A stretch of DNA of 64,000 bases, from the NCBI RefSeq assembly GCF_021502725.1, contig NZ_JAKFFS010000004.1, positions 62,001 through 126,000 of the forward strand, given 5' to 3'. Origin of the DNA: Dyadobacter sp. CY345. GTDB lineage: Bacteria > Bacteroidota > Bacteroidia > Cytophagales > Spirosomataceae. Under the pieces are notes generated by a model. That model was not told the DNA's origin, did not search any database, and was given only the letters and a program-made list of their open reading frames with translations. Made by a program: the position numbers and the translations under genes. Shown in pieces: positions 34,741-42,833 of this stretch (position 1 is its first letter; each line of letters opens with the position of its first letter).

Positions 34741-36240
34741 ATGACTGATAAAACTTACCAGCCCCTTAAAATATTCAATACACTTACACGTAAAAAGGAT
34801 TTGTTTGAACCGCTTGCTGCGCCTTATGTGGGCATGTATGTCTGTGGGCCAACGGTTTACAACAACGTTCACCTTGGAAATATCCGGACTTTTCTATCCT
34901 TTGATATACTGTACCGTTATCTGACGCATATTGGCTATAAAGTGCGATATGTAAGAAATATTACGGATGTTGGTCATTTGGTGGGTGATGGTGACGAAGG
35001 CGAAGACAAAATTGGCAAAATGGCGAAGCTGCAACAGCTTGAACCGATGGAAATTGTTCAGCGCTATACCAATGATTTTCATGATGTTACGGCTGAATTT
35101 AATTTGTTGCCGCCAAGTATCGAACCGACTGCAACGGGACATTTGATTGAACAAATTGAAGCGGTTAAATCACTAATCGAAAAAGGCGCGGCTTACGAAT
35201 CTAACGGTTCAGTTTATTTTGATATCACAAAATATAATGACGCCGGAAATGAATATGGAAAACTTTCTGGAAGAATTCTGGAAGATCTTCTGAATGAAAC
35301 GCGTGATCTGGACGGACAGTCCGAGAAACGTAATCCGCTTGATTTTGCGCTCTGGAAAAAAGCAAGTCCTGAGCACATCATGCAATGGGATTCTCCATGG
35401 GGAATGGGTTTTCCTGGCTGGCATTTGGAGTGTACTTGCATGAGTGCCAAATATTTAGGCAAACAGTTTGATATCCATGGCGGTGGAATGGATTTAAAAT
35501 TCCCGCACCACGAATGTGAAATTGCGCAGGGAAGAGCGTTGACCAACATCGAACCGGTTCGTTATTGGATGCATACGAATATGCTGACGGTAAACGGACA
35601 AAAAATGTCAAAATCGCTGAACAATTCATTCCTTCCAAGTCAGTTATTTTCAGGAGATCATGAATTGCTGGACCAGGCTTATAGTCCGATGACCGTTCGC
35701 TTTTTTATGTTGCAGAGTCAGTATAGAAGTACGCTTGACTTTTCTAACGATGCCTTAAAAGCGGCTCAAAAAGGATATAAAAGATTGGCAAATGGTATCC
35801 GTTTGGCTAAAATGCTAAAATATTCTGACGAGGAAGTTGCTCGTGACGATAAGAAAATTGAAGATATAGAAAAATCAATTCAGGGTTTCTACGACGCCAT
35901 GAATGATGATCTGAACACGGCTGTGGCCATTGCCAATCTGTTTAATATGTTGAAATACATCAATATGCTGAACATGAACCAGGTGAAATCAGCCGCTTTG
36001 GGTGAGTCAACTTTTACATCTTTGCTGGAAAACTTTATTGTTTTTATAGAAAATGTACTTGGGGTAAAAGAGGAGCTTAGCGAAGGACACGCGGTGCTGG
36101 ACGGCATGTTAAATCTTTACCGCGAATACAAAGCGGTTCAGAATTACGAAAAAGTGGATGAGATCCGTACTTATTTCAAACTTCAGGGACTTGCGATCCG
36201 TGATAGCAAATTGCGTGTGGATTGGGCATATGAAGAGTAG
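34741..36240 (+). CDS. cysS: Cysteinyl-tRNA synthetase
   Basis: Class I aminoacyl-tRNA synthetase that charges tRNA-Cys. The 499-residue protein has the zinc and HIGH regions together (YVCGPTVYNNVHLGNIRTF, near residue 29-48, HLGN for HIGH), the DVGHLVGDGDEGEDKI loop, GFPGWHLECTCMSAKYLG near 225 and HHECEIAQ near 258 with zinc ligands Cys/His/Glu, and the KMSKS loop (KMSKSLNN) near 287. The C-terminal helical domain is intact. The M28 peptidase gene begins 4 bases after its stop, so the two are probably cotranscribed. Confidence 0.98.
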   Translation: MTDKTYQPLKIFNTLTRKKDLFEPLAAPYVGMYVCGPTVYNNVHLGNIRTFLSFDILYRYLTHIGYKVRYVRNITDVGHLVGDGDEGEDKIGKMAKLQQLEPMEIVQRYTNDFHDVTAEFNLLPPSIEPTATGHLIEQIEAVKSLIEKGAAYESNGSVYFDITKYNDAGNEYGKLSGRILEDLLNETRDLDGQSEKRNPLDFALWKKASPEHIMQWDSPWGMGFPGWHLECTCMSAKYLGKQFDIHGGGMDLKFPHHECEIAQGRALTNIEPVRYWMHTNMLTVNGQKMSKSLNNSFLPSQLFSGDHELLDQAYSPMTVRFFMLQSQYRSTLDFSNDALKAAQKGYKRLANGIRLAKMLKYSDEEVARDDKKIEDIEKSIQGFYDAMNDDLNTAVAIANLFNMLKYINMLNMNQVKSAALGESTFTSLLENFIVFIENVLGVKEELSEGHAVLDGMLNLYREYKAVQNYEKVDEIRTYFKLQGLAIRDSKLRVDWAYEE

Positions 36241-36244
36241 GAAA

Positions 36245-37264
36245 ATGAGAAAAAGTGGATTTTTGAGTTCCGTTTTGATGGCTTATTTTTTGACCTGCAC
36301 ATTATTTTTGTATTGCTGTAAGTCAAAAACGAGTTCAGAACAGGCCACAGAACAAATAGAAAAGTTAGTAGCAAGTCCGGCTTTTAATGCAGATTCAGCT
36401 TTTCAATTTGTCAGAAAGCAGGTTGAATTTGGAGCGCGGGTGCCCAATTCGCCTGCGCATAAAGCGTGTGGCGATTATCTGGTTGGGACTTTTAAAATGT
36501 TTGGACTGGAAGTAACGGAGCAAAATTTTACGCCTACGACTTACGATGGTAAAAAATTAAATGCCAGAAATATTATTGCCAGTTTCAACCCAAAAGCGAC
36601 TAAAAGAATTTTGCTGACTTCGCACTGGGATTCCCGTCCGTTTTCTGATCAGGATTCTGTTTTAAAGGATAAGCCTGTTTTGGCAGCAAATGATGGTGCG
36701 AGCGGAGTAGCGGTGCTACTTGAAATCGCAAGAGTGCTTTCTTCTTCCGGAAATAAATTAAATCTGGGTGTAGATATAATTCTTTTTGATGCCGAAGACT
36801 GGGGCAATTCTGAAAAGGCGACGGATAAGTTTGGCGGTTTTTGTTTAGGATCTCAATACTGGGCTACGAATAAACATATTCCAAATTACACGGCTTATTT
36901 TGGTGTATTGCTGGATATGGTAGGAGCGAAGGGAGCTACTTTCCCGAAGGAGGGTTATTCAGTAAGTATGGCGGAAGGCGTAGTTCGGAATGTTTGGGGA
37001 ATTGCCAGTCAGCTTGGATATAGTAATTATTTTATTGACAAAGCAGGTCCATCTATTACAGATGATCATATTCCAGTCAACGAAACGGCTAAAATTCCGA
37101 TGATTGATATTATTCACATCAAACAAAATGATCCGGAACGGACGTTTTTTGATCAATGGCATACAGCGCATGATGATCTCGAAAATATAGATCCGAAAAC
37201 TTTGCAAGCAGTTGGACAAACTTTGATCCAGGTTTTGTATCAGGAGAGTGAAGCTGTGCTTTAA
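36245..37264 (+). CDS. M28-family zinc peptidase / glutaminyl cyclase-like
   Basis: A 339-residue secreted or lipid-anchored M28 protein. The N-terminus (FLSSVLMAYFLTCTLFLYCC) is an export signal with two adjacent Cys residues, which may form a lipoprotein site, although the lipobox is poor. Metal ligands are in order: SHWDSRP (D), AANDGASGV (D), FDAEDWG (E and D) and TDDHIPVNE (H). The use of HWDS and DAEDWG, rather than AHYDS and EE, is the glutaminyl-peptide cyclotransferase-like form found in Bacteroidota, which could make pyroglutamate on secreted protein N-termini. It starts 4 bases after cysS. Confidence 0.85.
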   Translation: MRKSGFLSSVLMAYFLTCTLFLYCCKSKTSSEQATEQIEKLVASPAFNADSAFQFVRKQVEFGARVPNSPAHKACGDYLVGTFKMFGLEVTEQNFTPTTYDGKKLNARNIIASFNPKATKRILLTSHWDSRPFSDQDSVLKDKPVLAANDGASGVAVLLEIARVLSSSGNKLNLGVDIILFDAEDWGNSEKATDKFGGFCLGSQYWATNKHIPNYTAYFGVLLDMVGAKGATFPKEGYSVSMAEGVVRNVWGIASQLGYSNYFIDKAGPSITDDHIPVNETAKIPMIDIIHIKQNDPERTFFDQWHTAHDDLENIDPKTLQAVGQTLIQVLYQESEAVL

Positions 37265-37273
37265 GTTTTAAAA

Positions 37274-37369
37274 GTTTCACGCAAAACAAAAAAGTTGAAA
37301 CGCTAAGACCGCTAAGTTTTTAGTCCATAGCGGTCTTAGCGTTTTTCTCTTTGCGTCTTTGCGTGAAAC
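37274..37369. repeat. Long inverted repeat between convergent genes
   Basis: Two perfect pairs of arms lie nested: GTTTCACGC (37274-37282) with GCGTGAAAC (37361-37369), and AAACGCTAAGACCGCTA (37298-37314) with TAGCGGTCTTAGCGTTT (37328-37344). The unpaired inner loop is 13 bases. The repeat fills the 108-base gap between the M28 peptidase gene and pbpC, which converge, so it probably acts as a bidirectional terminator. The sequence style is that of dispersed intergenic repeats of Bacteroidota genomes. Confidence 0.8.
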
Positions 37370-37372
37370 CCT

Positions 37373-39691
37373 TTAAAGCTTCTTCACCAAGATTGAAATA
37401 TCCGAATTCCTCCCCTTATCATCACTACAAGAAATCTTAACCCGCCCAACCGGCGGACTAATAAATACCGCTTCATGCGGCGCAGAACGTTTCACGAGCT
37501 TATCATTCACATACCAAAAAACCTCCTGCACATCATTCCCTGTCTGGCAGCTTAACTGAATTTGCTGCGGCTCACTCGTTTGAATAAAATATTCACTTCC
37601 GTCATTCGGGCTAATGATCAAAGGCGAACCTTCCCGGAAAACCCTTTCGCAGGAAGGGTTATGCGAAGGCAATTTCTGATATGGAATTTTTTTTGATTCG
37701 TAATATGCAATCAATTCCGGAGCCAGATTGGGATATGTTTTTTTAACGAAACCACTTTCAGGCAGACAATAAGTACAATAAGAAATTCTCGAAGCCTGAT
37801 CCGTAAAAACATATCGCAGGTGCTGACATTTTCGATAAGGAGAAACACCCATGATGAAGTAATCCGTAATCTGATGATCACAGAAATCAGCTGGAATGTC
37901 TCCGCTGATTGCACAGATTTTTCGTAGCGACACATTTTCCGGCATTTGATACCAGCTATTGGTAGCATTATAATCCAGCGAATTGAAGATTGAAAACAAC
38001 AAGGGCGTAGCAGTATTCGCACCACTTAACTCAGGAACACCTTCACCGGAAAAATTTCCAACCCAGACGCCAATCGTGTATTTTCTATTATAACCAATAC
38101 TCCACGCATCCCGCTTTCCATAAGACGTTCCGGTTTTCCAGGCGATTTTCGGTAGGTGATAAGTATTGTCAAAGTTTGTAGGCAGGTCGGGGCGGGTGAC
38201 TTGCGTTAAGATGTTATTTAAAAGAAATGTCGCTTCTTTTGAAACAAGTTGTTCGCCTTTTTTAGAAACTGGCGTTTCTCTACAATACTGTAATTGTTTT
38301 AATTCTCCTTCGTTCGAAAAAGCTGCAAAAAGTCGGGTAAGCTCTTCCAGCGTCACGCCGCAACCTCCCAAAATCATGGATAATCCCAAATCTTTGGATT
38401 GTTTTCTGATTGTTTGAAAATCTGCTTCTTTCAATTTATCAATCAAAGCCGGAGTGCTCACTTCCTTCAAAATCTTGACTGCCGGAATATTCAGGGAATT
38501 GGCCAAGGCAAATTCCGCTGTAACCTGACCGTTAAAATGCTGATCAAAATTCTCGGGTTCATAACCGCTGAAATTTGTCGGAACATCATTTAGAGCTGTT
38601 TTCGGCGTAATAATTCCTTTATCAAAAGCGGTCGCATAAAGTATCGGTTTCAACGTACTTCCGGGAGAACGGATTGCCCGGATTCCGTCCACCTGTCCGC
38701 CGTCATAAGGATTGTTAAAATCAGCCGAACCGACATAAGCTTCAACCGCCATCGTTTCATTGTTAATAACCAAAACCGCCGCATTATGAATATTCATACT
38801 TTGCAGCCTGTTGACATAATTTTTTACCTGTTCTTCAATCTGTTTTTGCGTCTGGATTTTTATGGTGGTATTGATAATTGGCTCGTCAGGAAAATCTTTT
38901 TTCAAACGCTGCGAAAGGTGAGGTGCCTGTTTTGGCGCGGTCAGCCTTTTGACAGTCAGAGGCTCTGCCATAGCATCCTGAATTGTGTTTTTATCAAATA
39001 AATTTTCATTACCAAACCGTGTCAGCCATTGATTTCTGGCCATTTTCAACGCATCATTTCTCGTTCCAGGCCGTAAACTTGACGGCCGGTTTGGAACAAT
39101 GGTAAGTGCAGTAATTTCCGCCAGACTTAACAGCTGAGGAGTTTTACCAAAATAGAAAAGTGAAGCCGCTTTAATTCCTTCAATATTCCCACCATAAGGC
39201 ACCAGATTAAGATACAATTGAAGAATTTCATCTTTTGAATAATGTAATTCCAGCTGCATAGCCTGGAAAGATTCAGTCAATTTATTCAGGTAAGTTCGTT
39301 TTTTAGGCTCCAATAACCTGACAACCTGCATGGTAATGGTTGAAGCGCCAGAAGTTCTTTTACCGCTAAAAATATTTCTACCCGTCGCACGAAGCATTGC
39401 AAAGGGATTTATGCCGGGATGATAATAGAAATACTGATCTTCCTTATGGATAAGGGTTTTCTGTAAAAGCGGTGTGATTTCAGAAATGTTGGTATAAAGC
39501 CGCCATTTGTCATCCGGACTTAAAAACGCATGTAAAACGGTGCCGTCATTGGCGGTGATTTGGGTTGCGTATTGGACTTTTGGTTTGAATGGGAAGAGGA
39601 GGTCGAGTAGAAAAAATGCAGTGATAAAGCAGCCCAATGTAATGGCTGCCTTTTTTATGAAAGATTTATTAACGGATTTTAACAACAACAA
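37373..39691 (-). CDS. pbpC: Penicillin-binding protein 1C
   Basis: Bifunctional peptidoglycan synthase anchored in the inner membrane. The 772-residue order is: signal anchor (residues 13-32), GT51 transglycosylase (about 55-235) with the catalytic Glu in HKEDQYFYYHPGINP, the linker, transpeptidase domain (about 300-590) with SPGSTLKP (catalytic Ser), SLN near 395 and KTGTSYGKRD near 523, and the C-terminal BiPBP_C domain (690-772) that defines PBP1C. PBP1C is usually beside an alpha-2-macroglobulin gene (yfhM); no such gene is here. The gene is convergent with the M28 peptidase gene and ends at the inverted repeat. Confidence 0.95.
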   Translation of the reverse strand: MLLLKSVNKSFIKKAAITLGCFITAFFLLDLLFPFKPKVQYATQITANDGTVLHAFLSPDDKWRLYTNISEITPLLQKTLIHKEDQYFYYHPGINPFAMLRATGRNIFSGKRTSGASTITMQVVRLLEPKKRTYLNKLTESFQAMQLELHYSKDEILQLYLNLVPYGGNIEGIKAASLFYFGKTPQLLSLAEITALTIVPNRPSSLRPGTRNDALKMARNQWLTRFGNENLFDKNTIQDAMAEPLTVKRLTAPKQAPHLSQRLKKDFPDEPIINTTIKIQTQKQIEEQVKNYVNRLQSMNIHNAAVLVINNETMAVEAYVGSADFNNPYDGGQVDGIRAIRSPGSTLKPILYATAFDKGIITPKTALNDVPTNFSGYEPENFDQHFNGQVTAEFALANSLNIPAVKILKEVSTPALIDKLKEADFQTIRKQSKDLGLSMILGGCGVTLEELTRLFAAFSNEGELKQLQYCRETPVSKKGEQLVSKEATFLLNNILTQVTRPDLPTNFDNTYHLPKIAWKTGTSYGKRDAWSIGYNRKYTIGVWVGNFSGEGVPELSGANTATPLLFSIFNSLDYNATNSWYQMPENVSLRKICAISGDIPADFCDHQITDYFIMGVSPYRKCQHLRYVFTDQASRISYCTYCLPESGFVKKTYPNLAPELIAYYESKKIPYQKLPSHNPSCERVFREGSPLIISPNDGSEYFIQTSEPQQIQLSCQTGNDVQEVFWYVNDKLVKRSAPHEAVFISPPVGRVKISCSDDKGRNSDISILVKKL

Positions 39692-39888
39692 TTTGATTTA
39701 AATTATAAAAAGAGAGTTTCAATAACAGCTTAAATCATAAAAGATCAATCAGGTTTGTGAAAATATGATTTAAGGATTTGAAGTGTATAAAAATAAATAT
39801 TCCGATCTAATTTCCTTCCATTTGCCCATCCCGCCAAAATTTCCTTATTTACTGACATATTACAAATAAAGACAATCATAATACCATT

Positions 39889-41388
39889 ATGTCAAAATAT
39901 ATTGCGGCTATTGACCAGGGAACAACGAGCACACGTTGCATTCTATTTAATCATCAGGGAAATATTGTTTCCGTCGGGCAAAAGGAGCACGAACAGATTT
40001 ACCCGCAGCCGGGTTGGGTTGAACATAATCCGGAAGAAATCTGGAAAAATACGCTGGAAGTAATTGCTATTTCCCGAATAAAAGCCTCTGCCACAGCCGC
40101 CGATATAGCAGCCATTGGTATTACAAATCAAAGAGAAACAACGGTTGTCTGGAATCGCCGGACAGGAAAACCATACTATAACGCATTGGTGTGGCAGGAT
40201 ACCCGAACGACGGATCTGGTAGCAAAATATGAAAAAGAAGGCGGACTAAACCAGTTTCGTGATAAAACTGGACTTCCGGTTTCAACTTATTTCAGTGGTT
40301 TAAAATTAAAATGGCTTTTAGAAAATGTGGAAGGATTGCGTGCAGACGCGGAAAAGGGTGAAGCCATTTTTGGAAATATTGATACTTTTTTAATCTGGAA
40401 CCTGACAGGCGGAGGCCATGGTGGAATTCATGTTACGGATGTTACTAACGCCAGCCGGACGCAATTGATGAATCTTCGGACTTTGCAATGGGATCAGGAT
40501 ATGCTGGATGCTTACAATATTCCTGCAATTATGTTGCCTGAAATAAAAAGCAGCAGCGAGGTTTATGGCACGGTGAGCAATGAGGTTTTGCCAGGCGTTC
40601 CTGTGGCTGGTATTCTGGGTGACCAACATGCTGCGTTGGTCGGACAAACCTGTTTTGAACCGGGTATGGCTAAAAATACCTACGGAACCGGTTGCTTTTT
40701 AGTAATGAATACCGGGACAGAATTGAAAATGTCTGATAACGGTTTGTTAACTACCATCGCTTATAAATTTGGAAACGAACCTGTTCAGTATGCATTGGAA
40801 GGCAGTGTTGCGGTAACCGGTGCGCTGGTTCAATGGGTGCGGGATAATTTGGGATTAATTAAAAGAAGCAGTGATATCGAAAGTCTGGCGAAGACAGTTG
40901 AAGATAACGGTGGTGCCTATTTTGTTCCCGCATTTTCCGGATTATATGCACCTTACTGGCGGAATGATGCACGTGGTGTCATTGCCGGTTTGACCCGTTA
41001 TGTTACGAAAGGACATATCGCCAGGGCAGTTTTGGAAGCAACTGCTTATCAGACGCTGGATGTTGTCAATGCGATGGAGCAGGATTCCGGTATTAAATTA
41101 TCTTCACTGCGTGTCGATGGGGGAATGGTTTTGAATGAGTTGTTGATGAAATTCCAGGCTGATATGCTCAATACGCAAGTCGTTTCTCCGGCAGTTGCAG
41201 AAACAACGGCATTGGGTGCTGCTTATGCGGCAGGACTTGCCGTTGGTTATTGGAAAAATACAGACGAACTGAAAAGTAACTGGGCCATTGCACATACCTG
41301 GAACCCGGATATGGACGAAACAAAAAGAGAAACATTATATAAAGGATGGCAAAAAGCGGTAACAAAATCATACGCCTGGATGGATTAA
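39889..41388 (+). CDS. glpK: Glycerol kinase
   Basis: Glycerol kinase of the FGGY family, cytoplasmic, making glycerol 3-phosphate. The 499-residue protein begins [20 protein letters not shown], with the phosphate-1 motif DQGTTSTR at residues 9-16. [11 protein letters not shown] near 83 holds the substrate Arg-Glu pair, [10 protein letters not shown] near 244 the catalytic Asp, and [11 protein letters not shown] near 266 and [17 protein letters not shown] near 407 the ATP site. glpF and glpD are not adjacent, so glycerol uptake genes lie elsewhere. It is transcribed alone. Confidence 0.97.
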   Translation: MSKYIAAIDQGTTSTRCILFNHQGNIVSVGQKEHEQIYPQPGWVEHNPEEIWKNTLEVIAISRIKASATAADIAAIGITNQRETTVVWNRRTGKPYYNALVWQDTRTTDLVAKYEKEGGLNQFRDKTGLPVSTYFSGLKLKWLLENVEGLRADAEKGEAIFGNIDTFLIWNLTGGGHGGIHVTDVTNASRTQLMNLRTLQWDQDMLDAYNIPAIMLPEIKSSSEVYGTVSNEVLPGVPVAGILGDQHAALVGQTCFEPGMAKNTYGTGCFLVMNTGTELKMSDNGLLTTIAYKFGNEPVQYALEGSVAVTGALVQWVRDNLGLIKRSSDIESLAKTVEDNGGAYFVPAFSGLYAPYWRNDARGVIAGLTRYVTKGHIARAVLEATAYQTLDVVNAMEQDSGIKLSSLRVDGGMVLNELLMKFQADMLNTQVVSPAVAETTALGAAYAAGLAVGYWKNTDELKSNWAIAHTWNPDMDETKRETLYKGWQKAVTKSYAWMD

Positions 41389-41445
41389 TAAAAATTTAAT
41401 GCATGAATGAACTATTTTATAATCTGTATAAACTAAACTCTTTTG

Positions 41446-41476
41446 TTGGCCTGTGTTCCTTTAAAGCGTAACTTCG
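41446..41476 (+). promoter_or_regulatory. Promoter of the DnaQ-like exonuclease gene
   Basis: TTG (41446-41448), a 20-base spacer and TAACTTCG (41469-41476), one mismatch to TAnnTTTG. The ATG at 41506 follows 29 bases later. Confidence 0.55.
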
Positions 41477-41505
41477 CGCCGCGAAAACCTAATTAAAGTA
41501 GCCTT

Positions 41506-42315
41506 ATGCATACCCTCCATCTTAAAAAGCCACTCGCTTTTTTTGATCTAGAAACTACCGGTGTAAACATTGCCCGGGATCGGATCGTAGAAATTTCGGT
41601 GGTGAAGGCTCTGCCTAATGGGGAAATGGAAATTCGGACAAGACGCGTCAATCCTGAAATGCCTATTCCGCTGGAAAGCAGTCTGATACATGGTATTTAT
41701 GATGAAGACGTAAAGGATGCGCCGACCTTCAAAATGTTTGCAAAAAACCTTGCAACGTTTCTGGAAGGCTGTGATCTGGCCGGATTTAACAGCAATCGTT
41801 TTGATATTCCAATGCTTGTTGAAGAGTTTTTGCGGGTTGGTGTTGAGTTTGATATCAAAAACCGCCGTACTGTGGATGCACAGCGGATTTACCACATGAT
41901 GGAGCCGAGAAATCTTTCTGCTGCCTACAAATTTTATTGTGATAAATCGCTGACAGATGCACATAGTGCCGAAGCAGATACGATAGCAACTTTTGAAGTT
42001 TTGCAGGGTCAAATCGCTCGTTATGAGGGTCAAAAGGTAATTGATTCGCACGGAAAAGAATTGGGAACGGTAGAAAATGATGTTGCCGCCTTACATGCTT
42101 TAACAGCATCCAAGCTTATAGATTTTGCCGGAAGAATGGTTTATAACGAGAAGGGTGAAGAGGTTTTCAACTTTGGAAAACACAATGGAAAACGTGTTGC
42201 GGATGTCTTGAAAAGCGAGCCATCTTTTTATGATTGGCTTATGAAAGCAGAGTTTCCATTGGATACCAAACGCAAGTTGACAGAAATAAAATTACGCGCT
42301 TTAACACAGAGATAA
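41506..42315 (+). CDS. DnaQ-like 3'-5' exonuclease with ExoX-type C-terminal domain
   Basis: A 269-residue protein of the DEDDh exonuclease superfamily. Exo I: FFDLETTG near residue 13 (Asp, Glu). Exo II: LAGFNSNRFDIPML near 88 (Asp). Exo III: AHSAEADTIATFEVL near 151 (His, Asp). The catalytic set is complete. After residue 200 lies an ExoX/DUF3820-like module, VFNFGKHNGKRVADVLKSE then FYDWLMKAEFPL, often found on stand-alone exonucleases and not on the polymerase III epsilon subunit. A repair or RNA/DNA end-trimming role is therefore more likely than a replisome proofreading role. It lies upstream of nuoK with a separate promoter in between. Confidence 0.85.
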   Translation: MHTLHLKKPLAFFDLETTGVNIARDRIVEISVVKALPNGEMEIRTRRVNPEMPIPLESSLIHGIYDEDVKDAPTFKMFAKNLATFLEGCDLAGFNSNRFDIPMLVEEFLRVGVEFDIKNRRTVDAQRIYHMMEPRNLSAAYKFYCDKSLTDAHSAEADTIATFEVLQGQIARYEGQKVIDSHGKELGTVENDVAALHALTASKLIDFAGRMVYNEKGEEVFNFGKHNGKRVADVLKSEPSFYDWLMKAEFPLDTKRKLTEIKLRALTQR

Positions 42316-42336
42316 TATAATAGGTACGCTTAACAT

Positions 42337-42366
42337 TTGAGTAAGCGGTATTTATGTCTATTTTTG
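42337..42366 (+). promoter_or_regulatory. Promoter of nuoKLMN
   Basis: TTG (42337-42339), a 19-base spacer and TATTTTTG (42359-42366) fit the Bacteroidota consensus exactly. It begins just after the exonuclease gene stop, leaving a leader of about 90 bases for nuoK. Confidence 0.75.
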
Positions 42367-42463
42367 CCCGATAAGTTTCAGTGATGAAGGTAGAAAATAC
42401 TTGATCCTGAAAATTTTAAATCATTGACTATTTTAAACGAATACCCATTTAGGTAAATCTGCT

Positions 42464-42802
42464 ATGATCCCGAACCCGAATATACCAGAGGTTATTCAGA
42501 ATGTCCCACTTCAATATTATCTCATCCTCAGCACATTACTTTTTGTGATTGGCATTATTGGCGTACTCACGCGTCGTAATGCGATCATCATTTTCATGTC
42601 TGTTGAGTTGATGTTAAATGCAGCCAACATTTTATTGATTGCTTTTTCATCCTACCGGTCGGATCCTTCCGGGCAGGTTTTCGTGTTTTTTATCATGGCT
42701 GTGGCCGCAGCAGAAGTAGCCGTTGGTTTGGCGATTATCGTTATGATTTACCGGAATACGCGAAATACGGACATCGGTTTCCTTAATAAATTGAAATGGT
42801 AA
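42464..42802 (+). CDS. nuoK: NADH-quinone oxidoreductase subunit K
   Basis: A small membrane subunit of complex I. The 112 residues hold three transmembrane helices. The conserved Glu residues of the proton channel are within the helices (SVELMLNAANI near residue 47 and AAAEVAVGLAI near 85). It starts a run of four genes that encode the proton-pumping membrane arm. nuoJ, which usually sits immediately upstream of nuoK, is absent; a DnaQ-like exonuclease gene takes its place. nuoL starts 31 bases after the stop. Confidence 0.96.
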   Translation: MIPNPNIPEVIQNVPLQYYLILSTLLFVIGIIGVLTRRNAIIIFMSVELMLNAANILLIAFSSYRSDPSGQVFVFFIMAVAAAEVAVGLAIIVMIYRNTRNTDIGFLNKLKW

Positions 42803-42833
42803 GCCTTATTGGTTAATATACAAAATATAGAAT

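Noticed and set aside
41548-42051. A 167-residue minus-strand frame within the DnaQ-like gene
   Set aside because: It is fully antisense to a gene with clear exonuclease motifs and shows no domain.
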